A program made the position numbers and the translations under genes. Below the pieces are notes generated by a model. The model saw only the letters and a program-made list of their open reading frames with translations, was not told where the DNA came from and made no database searches. A stretch of 64,000 nucleotides of DNA from contig CM042689.1 of assembly GCA_023614405.1 (NCBI GenBank), positions 330,312,305 to 330,376,304 on the forward strand. Direction: 5' to 3'. Positions 1 to 11,080 of this stretch are shown here, piece by piece. Origin of the DNA: Avena insularis. Lineage: Eukaryota > Streptophyta > Magnoliopsida > Poales > Poaceae. Numbering within the stretch: the stretch's first letter is position 1; every line of letters starts with the position of its first letter.

Positions 1-2050
1 TCAGCCCCCAGGTGTTGACTAGTCAGACGCCCAGTCAGCGCCCAGTCAGCAACCACGTGGACCAGTCAACAGACACAGTTGACTGGGTATTTTCTTTATT
101 CGATTTAGTTGGCAGATTTCGGTAGAAACTTGTAAATTGCATAGAAATTAAACCGCTGGGTCAAAAATTGCAAATAAAATATGTGTAGATTCAGTGAGTC
201 GTGTAGAATCTTTCTGTACCATTGTTTCACACTTTTGCAGCAAGGTTTAGTACAGTTTAATCAATTGAGTTAATGGCCTTTTTGGAGTAATTAATTCGTA
301 GAAAAAGATCTGTAACTCCAAAAATTGCGTATGATATGTCCCTGGATTCAGTAGAACGAGGGGAATCTCATCGTGAATTAAAAGGATAGGCTTACAGTGA
401 AAACTTGTACAGAAACTGTCTAGTGGATTTCTGCAGTGTTTTAATTACTCAGGGAGTTTTATAATTCCTTTTCGAGTAATTACAATTGGTACTGTTTCTA
501 ATTAGCAATGCCTATGCGGTAGATTTTTCTCAAGATTTTACAAACAGTATACTACCGGTAGTGAATTATTTGGGTTCTAGCTCTAGTTTTGAGCATTATA
601 TTTTGCATAATAGTTTTCCTTGCGCTAAAACTATTTTCCATGCATGCATTCAGTAGCTTTATTGATTAGGATTATGTGGTGCAGCTGTAGCACCAATTCA
701 CTTGTCTTGCATGCATTCATGCATCATCTTTGTTGCATATGTTGTGGATTGTTTGTTTATGATTGCAATTGTATCGTGTAGATTGTGACGAGTGCAACGC
801 TTGCTCGTGTGTGGATTGTTCTTTCGACCGCTACAACCAAGGCAAGTAGATGCTACTTTGTTCATGATATCGTCCTACTATTTTCAATGCATTGTCGTGT
901 ATTTTGTAGATGCATGTATAGGATGATACTATCGCTATGCTATGTCCCATTATGCGGTAGGGCTTTCCTTGTAGATGAACCACCGTTGGTAGATGTGCTT
1001 AGCCATGCTATGATGAACGAGGGCTGGGTTACATCACCGAAAGTTGTTTCTAAATGAGTTGGTTTGCAAAAACTAAAACAACTTAATCAATGAATCTCCT
1101 GGGTGTGATGGTATTGATAATTTTTGGTGGTTTCATTGCGGAAAGGCACCCAGGTATCAAGAGAGAATGATTGGCTTCTTTATTTTGGTAGCTTACGTGT
1201 ACAACCATGTGCCAATAATGAAATGGGCGGTTGGTTGGACTTAGTAGGTTGTGGTAACTCAAACCCGCGTATCCAGAGATGTAGAATTTTGGTAGGATGG
1301 ACGGTCTTGGCGTCGGGATTGGGGAGCTACTTCCCGAACAGTCTCTTCTTGGACTTCTCCCTATCATCACCCAAAATGAGAGTGATGGTACGAGCTGCTG
1401 GCCAAGTCACATGGGTAAAGTGTACTAACCCATGTAGGGTGTATAATCTAATCGATTAGCCGTGTCCCCGGTTATGGACAACTGAGTTGCTTGATATTGA
1501 TCCCATGACATGTTTGTCGCTCATTCCAATTTCATAATTGCTTTAACATTGTTGGGTTAACTTAATTGGGATCCTTTCAAAGAAAATCAAAAACTGTTTA
1601 TGAAAGTAGGACAAAGGTATTTGCAAATGCAAGCCAGACACAGCTCCACTTGCCAAATATGCATGTAGATGTTAGTACTATTGTCTCCTTTTACTAGCTC
1701 TACTTGCCATACATTCCATGTATTGACCCTTCGGGGCTGCTACGTTTCATGTTGCAGGATATTCCGATTCCGAGTAATCGATATAGGCCACGGTACTCCA
1801 CTCGGCACTTGTTCACTTGTGGGCAATTTGAAGAATGGAGGATTTGCTTTATTTATGTTGCTACCTGAATAATTTGAGTTAGCCTTGAGCTAAGCTTTTA
1901 TTGTAATAATGGTACTCTGGATCTTCGTTATTTATGATACACGGATATTTTGCTATGTTATTCATCTCATTCTATTGTGGGTCAATGAACCGATCCAGGG
2001 ATTGGCATGTCACATAGAAGCCATGGTCTTTTCAGAACCGCGGTGTTACA
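1..2050 (+). repeat. 5' LTR of C (partial)
   Basis: This is a near-identical copy of 9044-11080. The first 812 bases of the LTR lie left of the window. It ends CGGTGTTACA at 2050, three bases before the primer binding site. It carries a short extra CCAGTCAGC-type repeat unit near position 40 that the 3' copy lacks. ORFs inside it (for example 785-1057) recur in the other LTR and look like chance frames. Confidence 0.95.
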
Positions 2051-2053
2051 AGA

Positions 2054-2066
2054 TGGTATCGAGCCG
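2054..2066 (+). other. Primer binding site of C (initiator-Met tRNA, variant)
   Basis: TGGTATCGAGCC starts three bases after the 5' LTR. The usual plant initiator-Met site is TGGTATCAGAGCC, which is seen in L and in the copia element of this window. The C copy lacks one A in the middle. Confidence 0.8.
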
Positions 2067-2216
2067 TGTGTCATTTGTAGGATCGTGACCTAGGATTGGA
2101 TTAGGAAGCCATAGATTTATTAAAGCCTATATTAACTCTGTCTTTCATCTTATGCCTTTCACCCTCGTAAATTCTTACCATATTCTATTCTCACACTTTC
2201 CTCTTTTACTTGATAG

Positions 2217-3203
2217 ATGGGAGAAGTCAGGACTGAGTATGCAACCATGGAGTCACCAAGGCCCTTTGCAAGGCAGTTAGCACAGCTCTCGCAGTCATTG
2301 GGATTGCCACTGCCCATGTTCAAGGAAAGGAGGCTGTACACCTATGGATATGGAGAGGATGCATGGGAGATCACTACCTTCATATTCAGGGATGCCGCCT
2401 TGCCAAACCCTGTGCATTTGATCTACACCAAGACATACTGCAACTGGGGACTTGGAATCAACTTGGCCATACATGAAGCCCTGTCTCGCCAGTGCCATCA
2501 AGTCCGACACCTCTCGCCAGATTCACCCTACCGTGACTATGGGAGGCGTGATGAAGATGGGCACATTGTGGTTACCCCGGGTGACAGGAACAACATGCCG
2601 CCCCGTCGGAGGCACATAGAGGACATGGAAAGGGAGAATGGAGCTCTAGCTGAGAAAGTGATGATGATAAAGGAGATTGCAGATTTTGCTAGCAATGGTA
2701 TGGTGGTCCAAGGACAGGAGATTGACACCCTGCATGAAGCTGTGGGAGTTCTGGAGAATGCCCTGATAGCCAGAGATGCAACCATAGCTCACCTTCATGG
2801 TACCGTGCAGGAGAACACCCAGAACATACAACAGCTGCAAGGGACCGTCCAGGAAAGGGATCAAACTATTGAAGCTATGACAGCCCAGATTGCCGCTCTC
2901 CAAGCACAGCTGAACCCACCCTCTGATGATGACAATGGAGATGGTGGCAACAATGATGATGACAGTGGGAACGATGATGATGATGAGGACGAGGATGATG
3001 ATGGAAACGACGATGGTGGAGGAGATGAGGCTGTTGCAGTTGCAGCAGAGAGTGAAGAAGAAGAGGAGGATCCAGAAGAGGTGGAGTTTGAGATCTCAAG
3101 TGATGATTCAGGAGAGGTGTACACTCCGCCGCCATGGTTGAACCGTGAACCGAAACGCCAACGCATGACGGCAAGGACCTACCGCAACCTCTTCAAGAAG
3201 TAG
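2217..3203 (+). CDS. Extra ORF upstream of gag (orf0-like), intact, 328 aa
   Basis: A complete ORF lies between the primer binding site and gag, in a different frame from gag-pol. An in-frame TAG just before it supports the ATG at 2217. Residues 1 to about 115 look globular (aromatic-rich, with WEITTF and CNWGLG). Residues about 135-240 form a heptad-like coiled coil with recurring 'HLHGTVQE' and 'QLQGTVQE' blocks. Residues about 240-305 are an Asp/Glu/Gly-rich acidic stretch, followed by a basic tail ending NLFKK. There is no zinc knuckle, protease or polymerase motif. Rice elements RIRE3 and RIRE8 were described with an ORF of unknown function in this place; similarity to them is recalled, not tested. 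The ORF has no stop although gag-pol has four. A role as a structural or nucleic-acid partner of Gag is only a guess. Confidence 0.8.
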   Translation: MGEVRTEYATMESPRPFARQLAQLSQSLGLPLPMFKERRLYTYGYGEDAWEITTFIFRDAALPNPVHLIYTKTYCNWGLGINLAIHEALSRQCHQVRHLSPDSPYRDYGRRDEDGHIVVTPGDRNNMPPRRRHIEDMERENGALAEKVMMIKEIADFASNGMVVQGQEIDTLHEAVGVLENALIARDATIAHLHGTVQENTQNIQQLQGTVQERDQTIEAMTAQIAALQAQLNPPSDDDNGDGGNNDDDSGNDDDDEDEDDDGNDDGGGDEAVAVAAESEEEEEDPEEVEFEISSDDSGEVYTPPPWLNREPKRQRMTARTYRNLFKK

Positions 3204-3820
3204 ATAGAAGTCCACCAGTTAGTCCTCGTTAGGTAAAATCGTTAGGATTAATCTCGATCGTTGTGAATCTTAGTTGCTGTTAGTTTAAGAGTGTTTAGTT
3301 GCTTATTTGTGTACTCCAATATCCCAGGAATTATTTGTGCTAAATTTTATGAAAGAGTTTTGGCAAGTTTGGTTACTATCTGTGTTATTTTTGCTGCAGT
3401 TTTCTGCTGATACAGCAGTACTGTACGATTTTTCATATTTTTCTGGTAACTGAGAAAAATCTAAAAAAAATAGGGCTGGTGCAAAACTCTCTGTACTGTA
3501 TGTGCAAAAATCAGCTTATTTTTATGACGAGTTTAAGTCAGGCGGAAAAATTCGCGAATGCTGCTGGACTGTTCTGGCAGATTGCTGTTTTGTTGCTTAG
3601 TTGATCAACTGTTTAGTTAACCATTGCCAACTCTTGTAAAACTATTTCAGTAGGTATATACTGCTAGGATAACCCCTGGGATGTTGCTGGATCACTTGTT
3701 TGTTGATGTGTTGCTTGCTTGTGATTGTCTGCTATTGTTTGTTATTGATTGATCATATGCATGGGTAGAATTCAATTGTCGTAGTTGATTCTTTCTAAAC
3801 TTACCTGTGCTGAACCGCAG
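3204..3820 (+). other. Spacer between orf0 and gag
   Basis: This is AT-rich sequence without an ORF. It separates the TAG of orf0 from the gag ATG at 3821. It could carry an internal leader or splice sites for gag expression, but none is clear enough to call. Confidence 0.5.
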
Positions 3821-6800
3821 ATGCCTCCCCGCCGTCAACCCACTGAGTTGGAGCAACTCATGGTAGCTCAGGCACAGCTGACCCAAGTAATGACTCAGTT
3901 CATGGCAGCTCAGAACAACAACAACAATGGAAACAATCAGCCTCAGGGAGATGCTCTCACCAGATTTCTAAGGCTAAGGCCGACTAAGTTCTCTACTGCA
4001 ACGGAACCAATGGTTGCTCTCGACTGGTTGCGTTCAGTCAACAAGGATCTGGTAATCGTTGGATGCACTGATGCTGAGAAGGTGAGGTTTGCCGCTCACC
4101 TACTAGAGGGACCAGCCGCTTCTTGGTGGGACACATTTCAGATCACCCACCCGCTGGACACTGTGACTTGGGCAATGTTTGAGGAAGGGTTCAGGACCAA
4201 CCATGTGTCTTCAGGAGTTCTGAGCCTGAAGAGGAAAGAGTTCCGTAACTTGCGCCAAACCAATCGCACCATGGCCGAGTACATTGAGGAGTTCAACAAC
4301 CTGTCCCGTTATGCACCTGAGGATGTTGACACTGATGCAAAAAGGAGGGAGAGATTCCTGGATGGCCTCAGTGATGAGCTTTCAGTGCAGCTACTGGTGG
4401 TTTATTGCCCCACTTTCCAGGAGCTTATGGACAAGGCCAGAATCTTGGAAGGGAAGCACAAGCAGGTGGAAAGCCGCAAGAGAAAGAGCAACAATCACCA
4501 CTCTGGTTCACATCACAAGTCTCGCACTTCATATGATGGATACTCCAAGCATGGAGGAAGTGACCATGGGAGCCATGACCGCCACCACCATGGAGGCGAT
4601 GGGCATCGTCATGACAACCATAGGAGCAGCCACCACAGCCACAAGGGAGGACACTCTCACCACTCTAGAGGACACGGTGGACATGACCGCAACCGTGATC
4701 GCAGCTTTGTGAAGAAGGATCTGAGTGAGGTGACGTGCTTCAAGTGTAAACAGAAGGGACACTATGCTGACAACTGTTCAGAGAGGAAGGGACTGAAGCC
4801 AACCAACAACGAGAAGGCCACAGTGAACCACATGAATGTGGAGGAGATCCCAGATGAGCCTGACCTTGTGATTGGTAAGTTTCCAGTCAACACTCACCTT
4901 GCACTTATACTTTTCGATACTGGTGCATCGCATTCATTCATATCAAGGGCTTTTGTGGATAAGTATAAGTTACCTACTAAGTCTATGAAAGGGTCTATTA
5001 GAGTGAGTTCACCTGGAGGAGATATGATAGCTAGCGCGGGATGCCGCAACTTAACTGTGAGGATTGGGACACACAACTTCGGTGCACATTTGGTAGTGTT
5101 GGAATCACAGGGGTTAGACGTTATTCTGGGTATGGATTGGATGTCTATGCATGAGGGACACATAGATTGTGCACAGCGAGCCATTTCACTTAAAACCCCG
5201 GATGGTAAGAGGATCAGATTCAAGTCAGCTGTGCGACCGCGAAGTTGTAAGTTGAATTCTCTTAAGGGGGTTAGCATGGATACTGTGCCAGTGATTAAGG
5301 ATTACCCCGACGTGTTTCCGGAAGAGCTACCAGGGATGCCACCTGACAGGGAAGTAGAGTTTCTTATCGACCTGATGCCGGGAACATGACCTATAGCAAA
5401 GAGACCATATAAGATGGATGTGGATGAGCTGAAGGAATTAAAGAAGCAGCTGAAAGAGCAGTTGGACAAGGGATTCATTCAGCCTAGTTCGTCGTCGTGG
5501 GGTGCACCTGTTCTATTTGTGGAGAAGAAAGACAGCAGCAAGAGATTAGTAGTGGACTATCGCTCGCTGAACGAGGTGACCATCAAGAACAAGTACCCTC
5601 TGCCGAACATAAATGATTTGTTTGACCAACTGGAAGGAGCGAAGGTGTTCAACAAGATTGATCTGTGATCAGGATACTTCCAATTGAAGATCCGGGAGGA
5701 GGACATACCAAAAACCGCCTTCACCACTAGGTATGGTTTATATGAGTATACGGTTATGTCTTTTGGACTAACGAATGCCCCGGCGTATTTCATGACCATG
5801 ATGAACAAGGTATTTATGGAGTACTTGGACAATTTCGTGGTGGTGTTTATTGATGACATACTGATATATTCCAAGGATGATGCTGAGCATGAGAAACATC
5901 TGCGGCTGATTATGGAGAAACTGAGGGAACACAAGCTGTATGCCAAATTCAGCAAGTGTGAATTCTGGCTTAACACTGTTGGGTTTCTTGGACACGTAGT
6001 GTTAGGAGAAGGAGTCGTTGTTGATCCAAGCAAAGTGACTGCAGTAACTGAGTGGGAAGCACCCAAGAATGCAGGAGAGATTCGAAGCTTTTTGGGACTT
6101 GCTGGATATTACAGGAGGTTCATTGAAAACTTTTCCAAGATTGCTAAGCCAATGACTGAACTTCTGAAGAAGGAGAGAAAGTTCGAATGGACGGATGTGA
6201 GTGAATCCAGCTTTCAGGAACTGAAGCGTCGACTAGTGACCGCCCCTGTTCTGTGCTTACCAGACCTTCAGAAGGATTTCCAAGTGTACTGTGATGCTTC
6301 TCGACAGGGACTTGGGAGTGTGCTGATGCAAGATGGGAGAGTGGTGTCATATGCCTCGTGACAACTCAAGCACCATGAGCGGAATTACCCCACACATGAC
6401 TTGGAGTTAGCGTCAGTGGTTCATGCGCTCAAGGTATGGAGGCATTACTTAATGGGAAAACACTGTGATGTGTACACCGACCACAAGAGCCTGAAATACA
6501 TATTTACGCAGAAGGAACTGAACATGAGACAAAGGAGATGGTTGGAGCTTATCAAGGACTATGATATGAATCTACAATACCACCCAGGAAAGGCCAATAT
6601 AGTAGCAGATGCTCTGAGCCGGAAAGTTTATGCCAATGGATTGACAATTGGTGAATTGCCTGAGGATTTGAGCAAGCAATTCAAGGACCTTAGACTGGAG
6701 GTAGTATCTGAAGGATATTTGGCAACAATGGAAGTCCAACCAACGCTACAGGACAGAATCAGGAAGGCTCAAGTGGGAGACAAAGAGATAGATGAAGTTA

Positions 6801-8206
6801 AAGAAAAGATGAAGGAGGGTCGAGCAAGGGAATTCCGCGAGGATGAGCAAGGAACCTTGTGGTATGGAGATCGTTTGTGCGTTCCCAACGATCCAGAGAT
6901 AAGGAAGTTGATTCTACAGGAAGCTCATGACTCGCCGTATTCCATACATCCGGGCAATACGAAGATGTATATGGACCTAAAGGACAGATTCTGGTGGAAC
7001 AACATGAAGGGAGACATCGCGGAGCATATTGCCCTATGTGATGTATGTAGCCGAGTGAAGGCAGAACACCAGAAGCCAGCAAGACTGCTACAGCCATTGC
7101 CCGTGCCGGATTGGAAGTGGGATAGAGTGGGAATGGATTTTATCACAGGATTGCCCAGGACCAGGTCAGGGTATGACTCCATTTGGGTAGTGGTTGACCA
7201 TTTGACCAAGGTATCCCACTTTATTCCGGTAAAGACAACCTATACGAGTGCAAAGTTGGCCAAGATTTACATGGACAGAATTGTGTGCCTACATGGAGTC
7301 CCCAAGAGTATCGTATCTGATAGAGGCACCCAATTTACCGCACACTTCTAGCGCCAGCTGCACGAGTCACTTGGTACTAGACTGGAGTTTAGCACAGCGT
7401 TTCACCCATGTGATGGATGCACCGAGAGGGTGAATCAGATTTTGGAGGACATGCTGAGAGCTTGCGCTTTAGCTCATGGTTCTAGTTGGGATGAGAATTT
7501 ACCGTATGCCGAGTTTTCCTACAACAACAGCTATCAAACCAGCATCAAGACGTTGCCGTTTGACGTACTGTATGGGAAACGGTGCCGGACTCCGTTGCTA
7601 TGGGATGGAGTAGGAGAACGCCAGTTGTTTGGACCTGATTTGATCAAGGACGCTGAGGAGAAGGTCGCCTTGATTAGGGACAGGCTGAAAGTAGCACAAT
7701 CAAGGCAGAAGAGCTACGCTGACGCCAAGCGCAAGGAAGTGGTGTATGAGATAGGTGATAGAGCATACCTCAGAGTGTCGCCACTTCGTGGAATCAAGAG
7801 ATTTGGAATTAAGGGTAAGCTGGCACCTCGATTTGTTGGACCGTATCAGGTCTTAGCACGCAAAGGAGAAGTCGCTTATCAGTTGGAGTTGCCAGAAGCT
7901 TTGTCCGCTGTTCACAATGTGTTCCACGTATCCCAGCTGAAGAAGTGCCATCCGGAGATGGTGGATACACCATTGAGAGACACTGTACCGCTAGAGGAGG
8001 TTCAGCTTGAGAACGACTTGACCTATGAGGAGAAGCCGGTCAAGATTCTGGAGACAGCGGAGAGGACTACCCGTTCCAAGACGATCAGGTTTTGCAAGGT
8101 GCAGTGGAGCCACCACACTGAAGAGGAAGCCACTTGGGAGCGTGAGGATGACATCCGAGAGGACTACCCACACATATTTGCTAGCCGCGCCGAATCTCGG
8201 GGGTGA
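3821..8206 (+). pseudogene. gag-pol polyprotein of chromovirus C, four in-frame stops
   Basis: One reading frame runs from ATG 3821 (MPPRRQ) to TGA 8204-8206. Gag is followed by a His-rich linker and one CCHC knuckle at 4736-4777 (CFKCKQKGHYADNC). The retropepsin active site DTGA is at 4916-4927. Reverse transcriptase runs from about 5440 to 6100, with catalytic IDD at 5849-5857. RNase H spans about 6280-6620. Integrase has an HHCC zinc finger at about 6950-7050, then Asp at 7136, Asp at 7319 and Glu at 7424. A chromodomain (CKVQW...EEATWERE) lies at about 8030-8190. Stops interrupt the frame at 5387-5389 (TGA), 5666-5668 (TGA), 6359-6361 (TGA) and 7349-7351 (TAG). No frameshift is needed. 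The last Asp-Glu spacing is 34 residues instead of the usual 35. This copy cannot make a full polyprotein. Confidence 0.93.
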
Positions 8207-8214
8207 GATTCATC

Positions 8215-8231
8215 TTAAGGGGGGTTAGTCT
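8215..8231 (+). other. Polypurine tract of C
   Basis: TTAAGGGGGGTTAGTCT lies directly before the 3' LTR start TGTCACATCC, the usual place for plus-strand priming. Confidence 0.8.
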
Positions 8232-11080
8232 TGTCACATCCCAAATTTTTGGATTTGGTTCTGCATATCATTCATGCCATTGCATCATACTCTTCCATGC
8301 AAAACCATCGATTGAAAAGATTCGGCAAAACACTATTTTCTAAACCCTACTCTATTTTACTACGAGGCTCCTGCGGGAGGCTTTAGTAGGACTTGTGTTG
8401 TCCACCCTTGTAGCCTAGTGGTTTCGCTCAACCCTTGACCCTAGGTTGCTCCCCTCGATTTTACAAAAACTTAGGAGCAAGAATCACCCGATTCGGAGCT
8501 CGTACGGAAAAGTTACGGACGTTTTACTAAAAGATCAAAAATCGGCGCCGACTTCGCCGTGTCCGCCTCCAACCGCGTCATTGCCCGACTAACGCCTCCG
8601 ACTCCGCCTCCGTGCGGGCCCGCCCCCGCCTCCTCTTAGCCGCCACCCGCGCGCGCCCCTGCCCTACCCCGCCCGCACCCGCCGCCTCCTCACCCCGCGC
8701 AGCCGCCGCCGCCGGTACGTGCCCCGCCGCGCTCTCTCTCCCTCTCCTCTCTTTCCTCCCCCGTCGCGCGCAGCCCCGCTGCTCCGCGCCCAGCCGCCTT
8801 TCGCTTCGCCGCCGCGCTTGCCCGCAGCCGCCGCTTTGCCGCGCCCGCTTCGCTGCGTCGCATAAGCACTGCCCATGTGCCTTCTACGCCCGCCGTCGCC
8901 TTCGCCGCTGCCAGAACGCTTCGCCGGAATCGCCCGCCACCGCCCCGAGCCTCGCCCGCCGTTAAGTCTCCGGTGAGTCCGCAGCCGCCATCTCTTGGGA
9001 CCGTTGGATCTCAGATCAGCGGTCCAGATCGGTCGTTGACCGGTCAGCCCCCAGGTGTTGACTAGTCAGACGCCCAGTCAGCAGCCACGTGGACCAGTCA
9101 ACAGACACAGTTGACTGGGTATTTTCTTTATTCGATTTAGTTGGCAGATTTCGATAGAAACTTGTAAATTGCGTAGAAATTAAACCGCTGGGTCAAAAAT
9201 TGCAAATAAAATATGTGTAGATTCAGTGAGTCGTGTAGAATCTTTCTGTACCATTGTTTCACACTTTTGCAGCAAGGTTTAGTACAGTTTAATCAATTGA
9301 GTTAATGGCCTTTTTGGAGTAATTAATTCGTAGAAAAAGATCTGTAACTCCAAAAATTGCGTATGATATGTCCCTGGATTCAGTAGAACGAGGGGAATTC
9401 CATCGTGAATTAAAAGGATAGGCTTACAGTGAAAACTTCTGCAGAAACTGTCTAGTGACTTTCTGCAGTGTTTTAATTACTTAGGGAGTTTTATAATTCC
9501 TTTTCGAGTAATTCCAATTGGTACTGTTTCTAATTAGCAATGCCTATGCGGTAGATTTTTCTCAAGATTTTACAAACAGTATACTACCGGTAGTGAATTA
9601 TTTGGGTTCTAGCTCTAGTTTTGAGCATTATATTTTGCATAATAGTTTTCCTTGCGCTAAAACCATTTTCCATGCATGCATTCAGTATCTTTATTGATTA
9701 GGATTATGTGGTGCAGCTGTAGCACCAATTCACTTGTCTTGCATGCATTCATGCATCATCTTTGTTGCATATGTTGTGGATTGTTTGTTTATGATTGCAA
9801 TTGTATCGTGTAGATTGTGACGAGTGCAACGCTTGCTCGTGTGTGGATTGTTCTTTCGACCGCTACAACCAAGGCAAGTAGATGCTACTTTGTTCATGAT
9901 ATCGTCCTACTATTTTCAATGCATTGTCGTGTATTTTGTAGATGCATGTATAGGATGATACTATCGCTATGCTATGTCCCATTATGCGGTAGGGCTTTCC
10001 TTGTAGATGAACCACCGTTGGTAGATGTGCTTAGCCATGCTATGATGAACGAGGGCTGGGTTACATCACCGAAAGTTGTTTCTAAATGAGTTGGTTTGCA
10101 AAAACTAAAACAACTTAATCAATGAATCTCCTGAGTGTGATGGTATTGATAATTTTTGGTGGTTTCATTGCGGAAAGGCACCCAGGTATCAAGAGAGAAT
10201 GGTTGGCTTCTTTATTTTGGTAGCTTACGTGTACAACCATGTGCCAATAATGAAATGGGCGGTTGGTTAGACTTAGTAGGTTGTGGTAACTCAAACCCGC
10301 GTATCCAGAGATGTAGAATTTTGGTAGGATGGACCGATGCGCGTCGGGATTGGGGAGCTACTTCCCGAACAGTCTCTTCTTGGACTTCTCCCTATCATCA
10401 CCCAAAATGAGAGTGATGGTACGAGCTGGGCTGGCCAAGTCACATGGGTAAAGTGTACTAACCCCTGCAGGGTGTATAATCTAATCGATTAGCCGTGTCC
10501 CCGGTTATGGACAACTGAGTTGCTTGATATTGATCCCATGACATGTTTCTCGCTCATTCCAATTTCATAATTGCTTTAACATTGTTGGGTTAACTTAATT
10601 GGGATCTTTTCAAAGAAAATCAAAAACTGTTTATGAAAATAGGACAAAGGTATTTGCAAATGCAAGCCAGACACAGCTCCACTTGCCAAATATGCATGTA
10701 GATGTTACTATTGTCTCCTTTTACTAGCTCTACTTGCCATACATTCCATGTATGGACCCTTCGGGGCTGCTACATTTCATGTTGCAGGATATTCCGATTC
10801 CGAGTAATCGATATAGGCCACGGTACTCCACTCAGCACTTGTTCACTTGTGGGCAATTTGAAGAATGGAGGATTTGCTTTATTTATGTTGCTACCTGAAT
10901 AATTTGAGTTAGCCTTGAGCTAAGCTTTTATTGTAATAATGGTACTCTGGATCTTCGTTATTTATGATACACGGATATTTTGCTATGTTATTCATCTCAT
11001 TCTATTGTGGGCCAATGAACCGATCCAGAGATTGGCATGTCACATAGAAGCCACGGTCTTTTCAGAACCGCGGTGTTACA
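8232..11080 (+). repeat. 3' LTR of C (complete, 2849 bp)
   Basis: It starts TGTCACATCC and ends GGTGTTACA. About 8530-9000 is a very GC- and CpG-rich block in an otherwise AT-rich LTR and likely marks the transcribed leader region. The long Ala/Pro/Arg ORF at 8612-8965 is a by-product of that composition. Confidence 0.95.

Larger units (their letters stand above)
1..11080 (+). mobile_element. Ty3/gypsy chromovirus 'C' (Tekay/Del-like), 5' end cut by window
   Basis: The element runs as 5' LTR (1-2050, partial), primer binding site, extra ORF (2217-3203), gag-pol (3821-8206), polypurine tract and 3' LTR (8232-11080). The LTRs start TGTCACATCC and end GGTGTTACA. The two LTR copies differ by only a few dozen bases plus a small indel over about 2.04 kb by eye, so the insertion looks fairly recent. 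It lies inside an LTR of element L: bases 11081 onward align with 21362 onward. The expected left target duplication lies outside the window. The chromodomain at the C end of pol places it among chromoviruses; the Tekay/Del assignment is an inference from domain order and the upstream ORF. Confidence 0.93.

Noticed and set aside
785..1057. 90-codon ORF in the 5' LTR of C, identical at 9817-10089
   Set aside because: It lies in both LTR copies, has no protein-like features and follows from high LTR identity.
2875..3174. Minus-strand His/Ser-rich ORFs opposite orf0
   Set aside because: They are shadows of the GAT/GAA-rich acidic tract on the plus strand.
8612..8965. Ala/Arg/Pro-rich ORF of 117 codons
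   Set aside because: It is a product of GC-rich composition inside the LTR; other frames are also open there.
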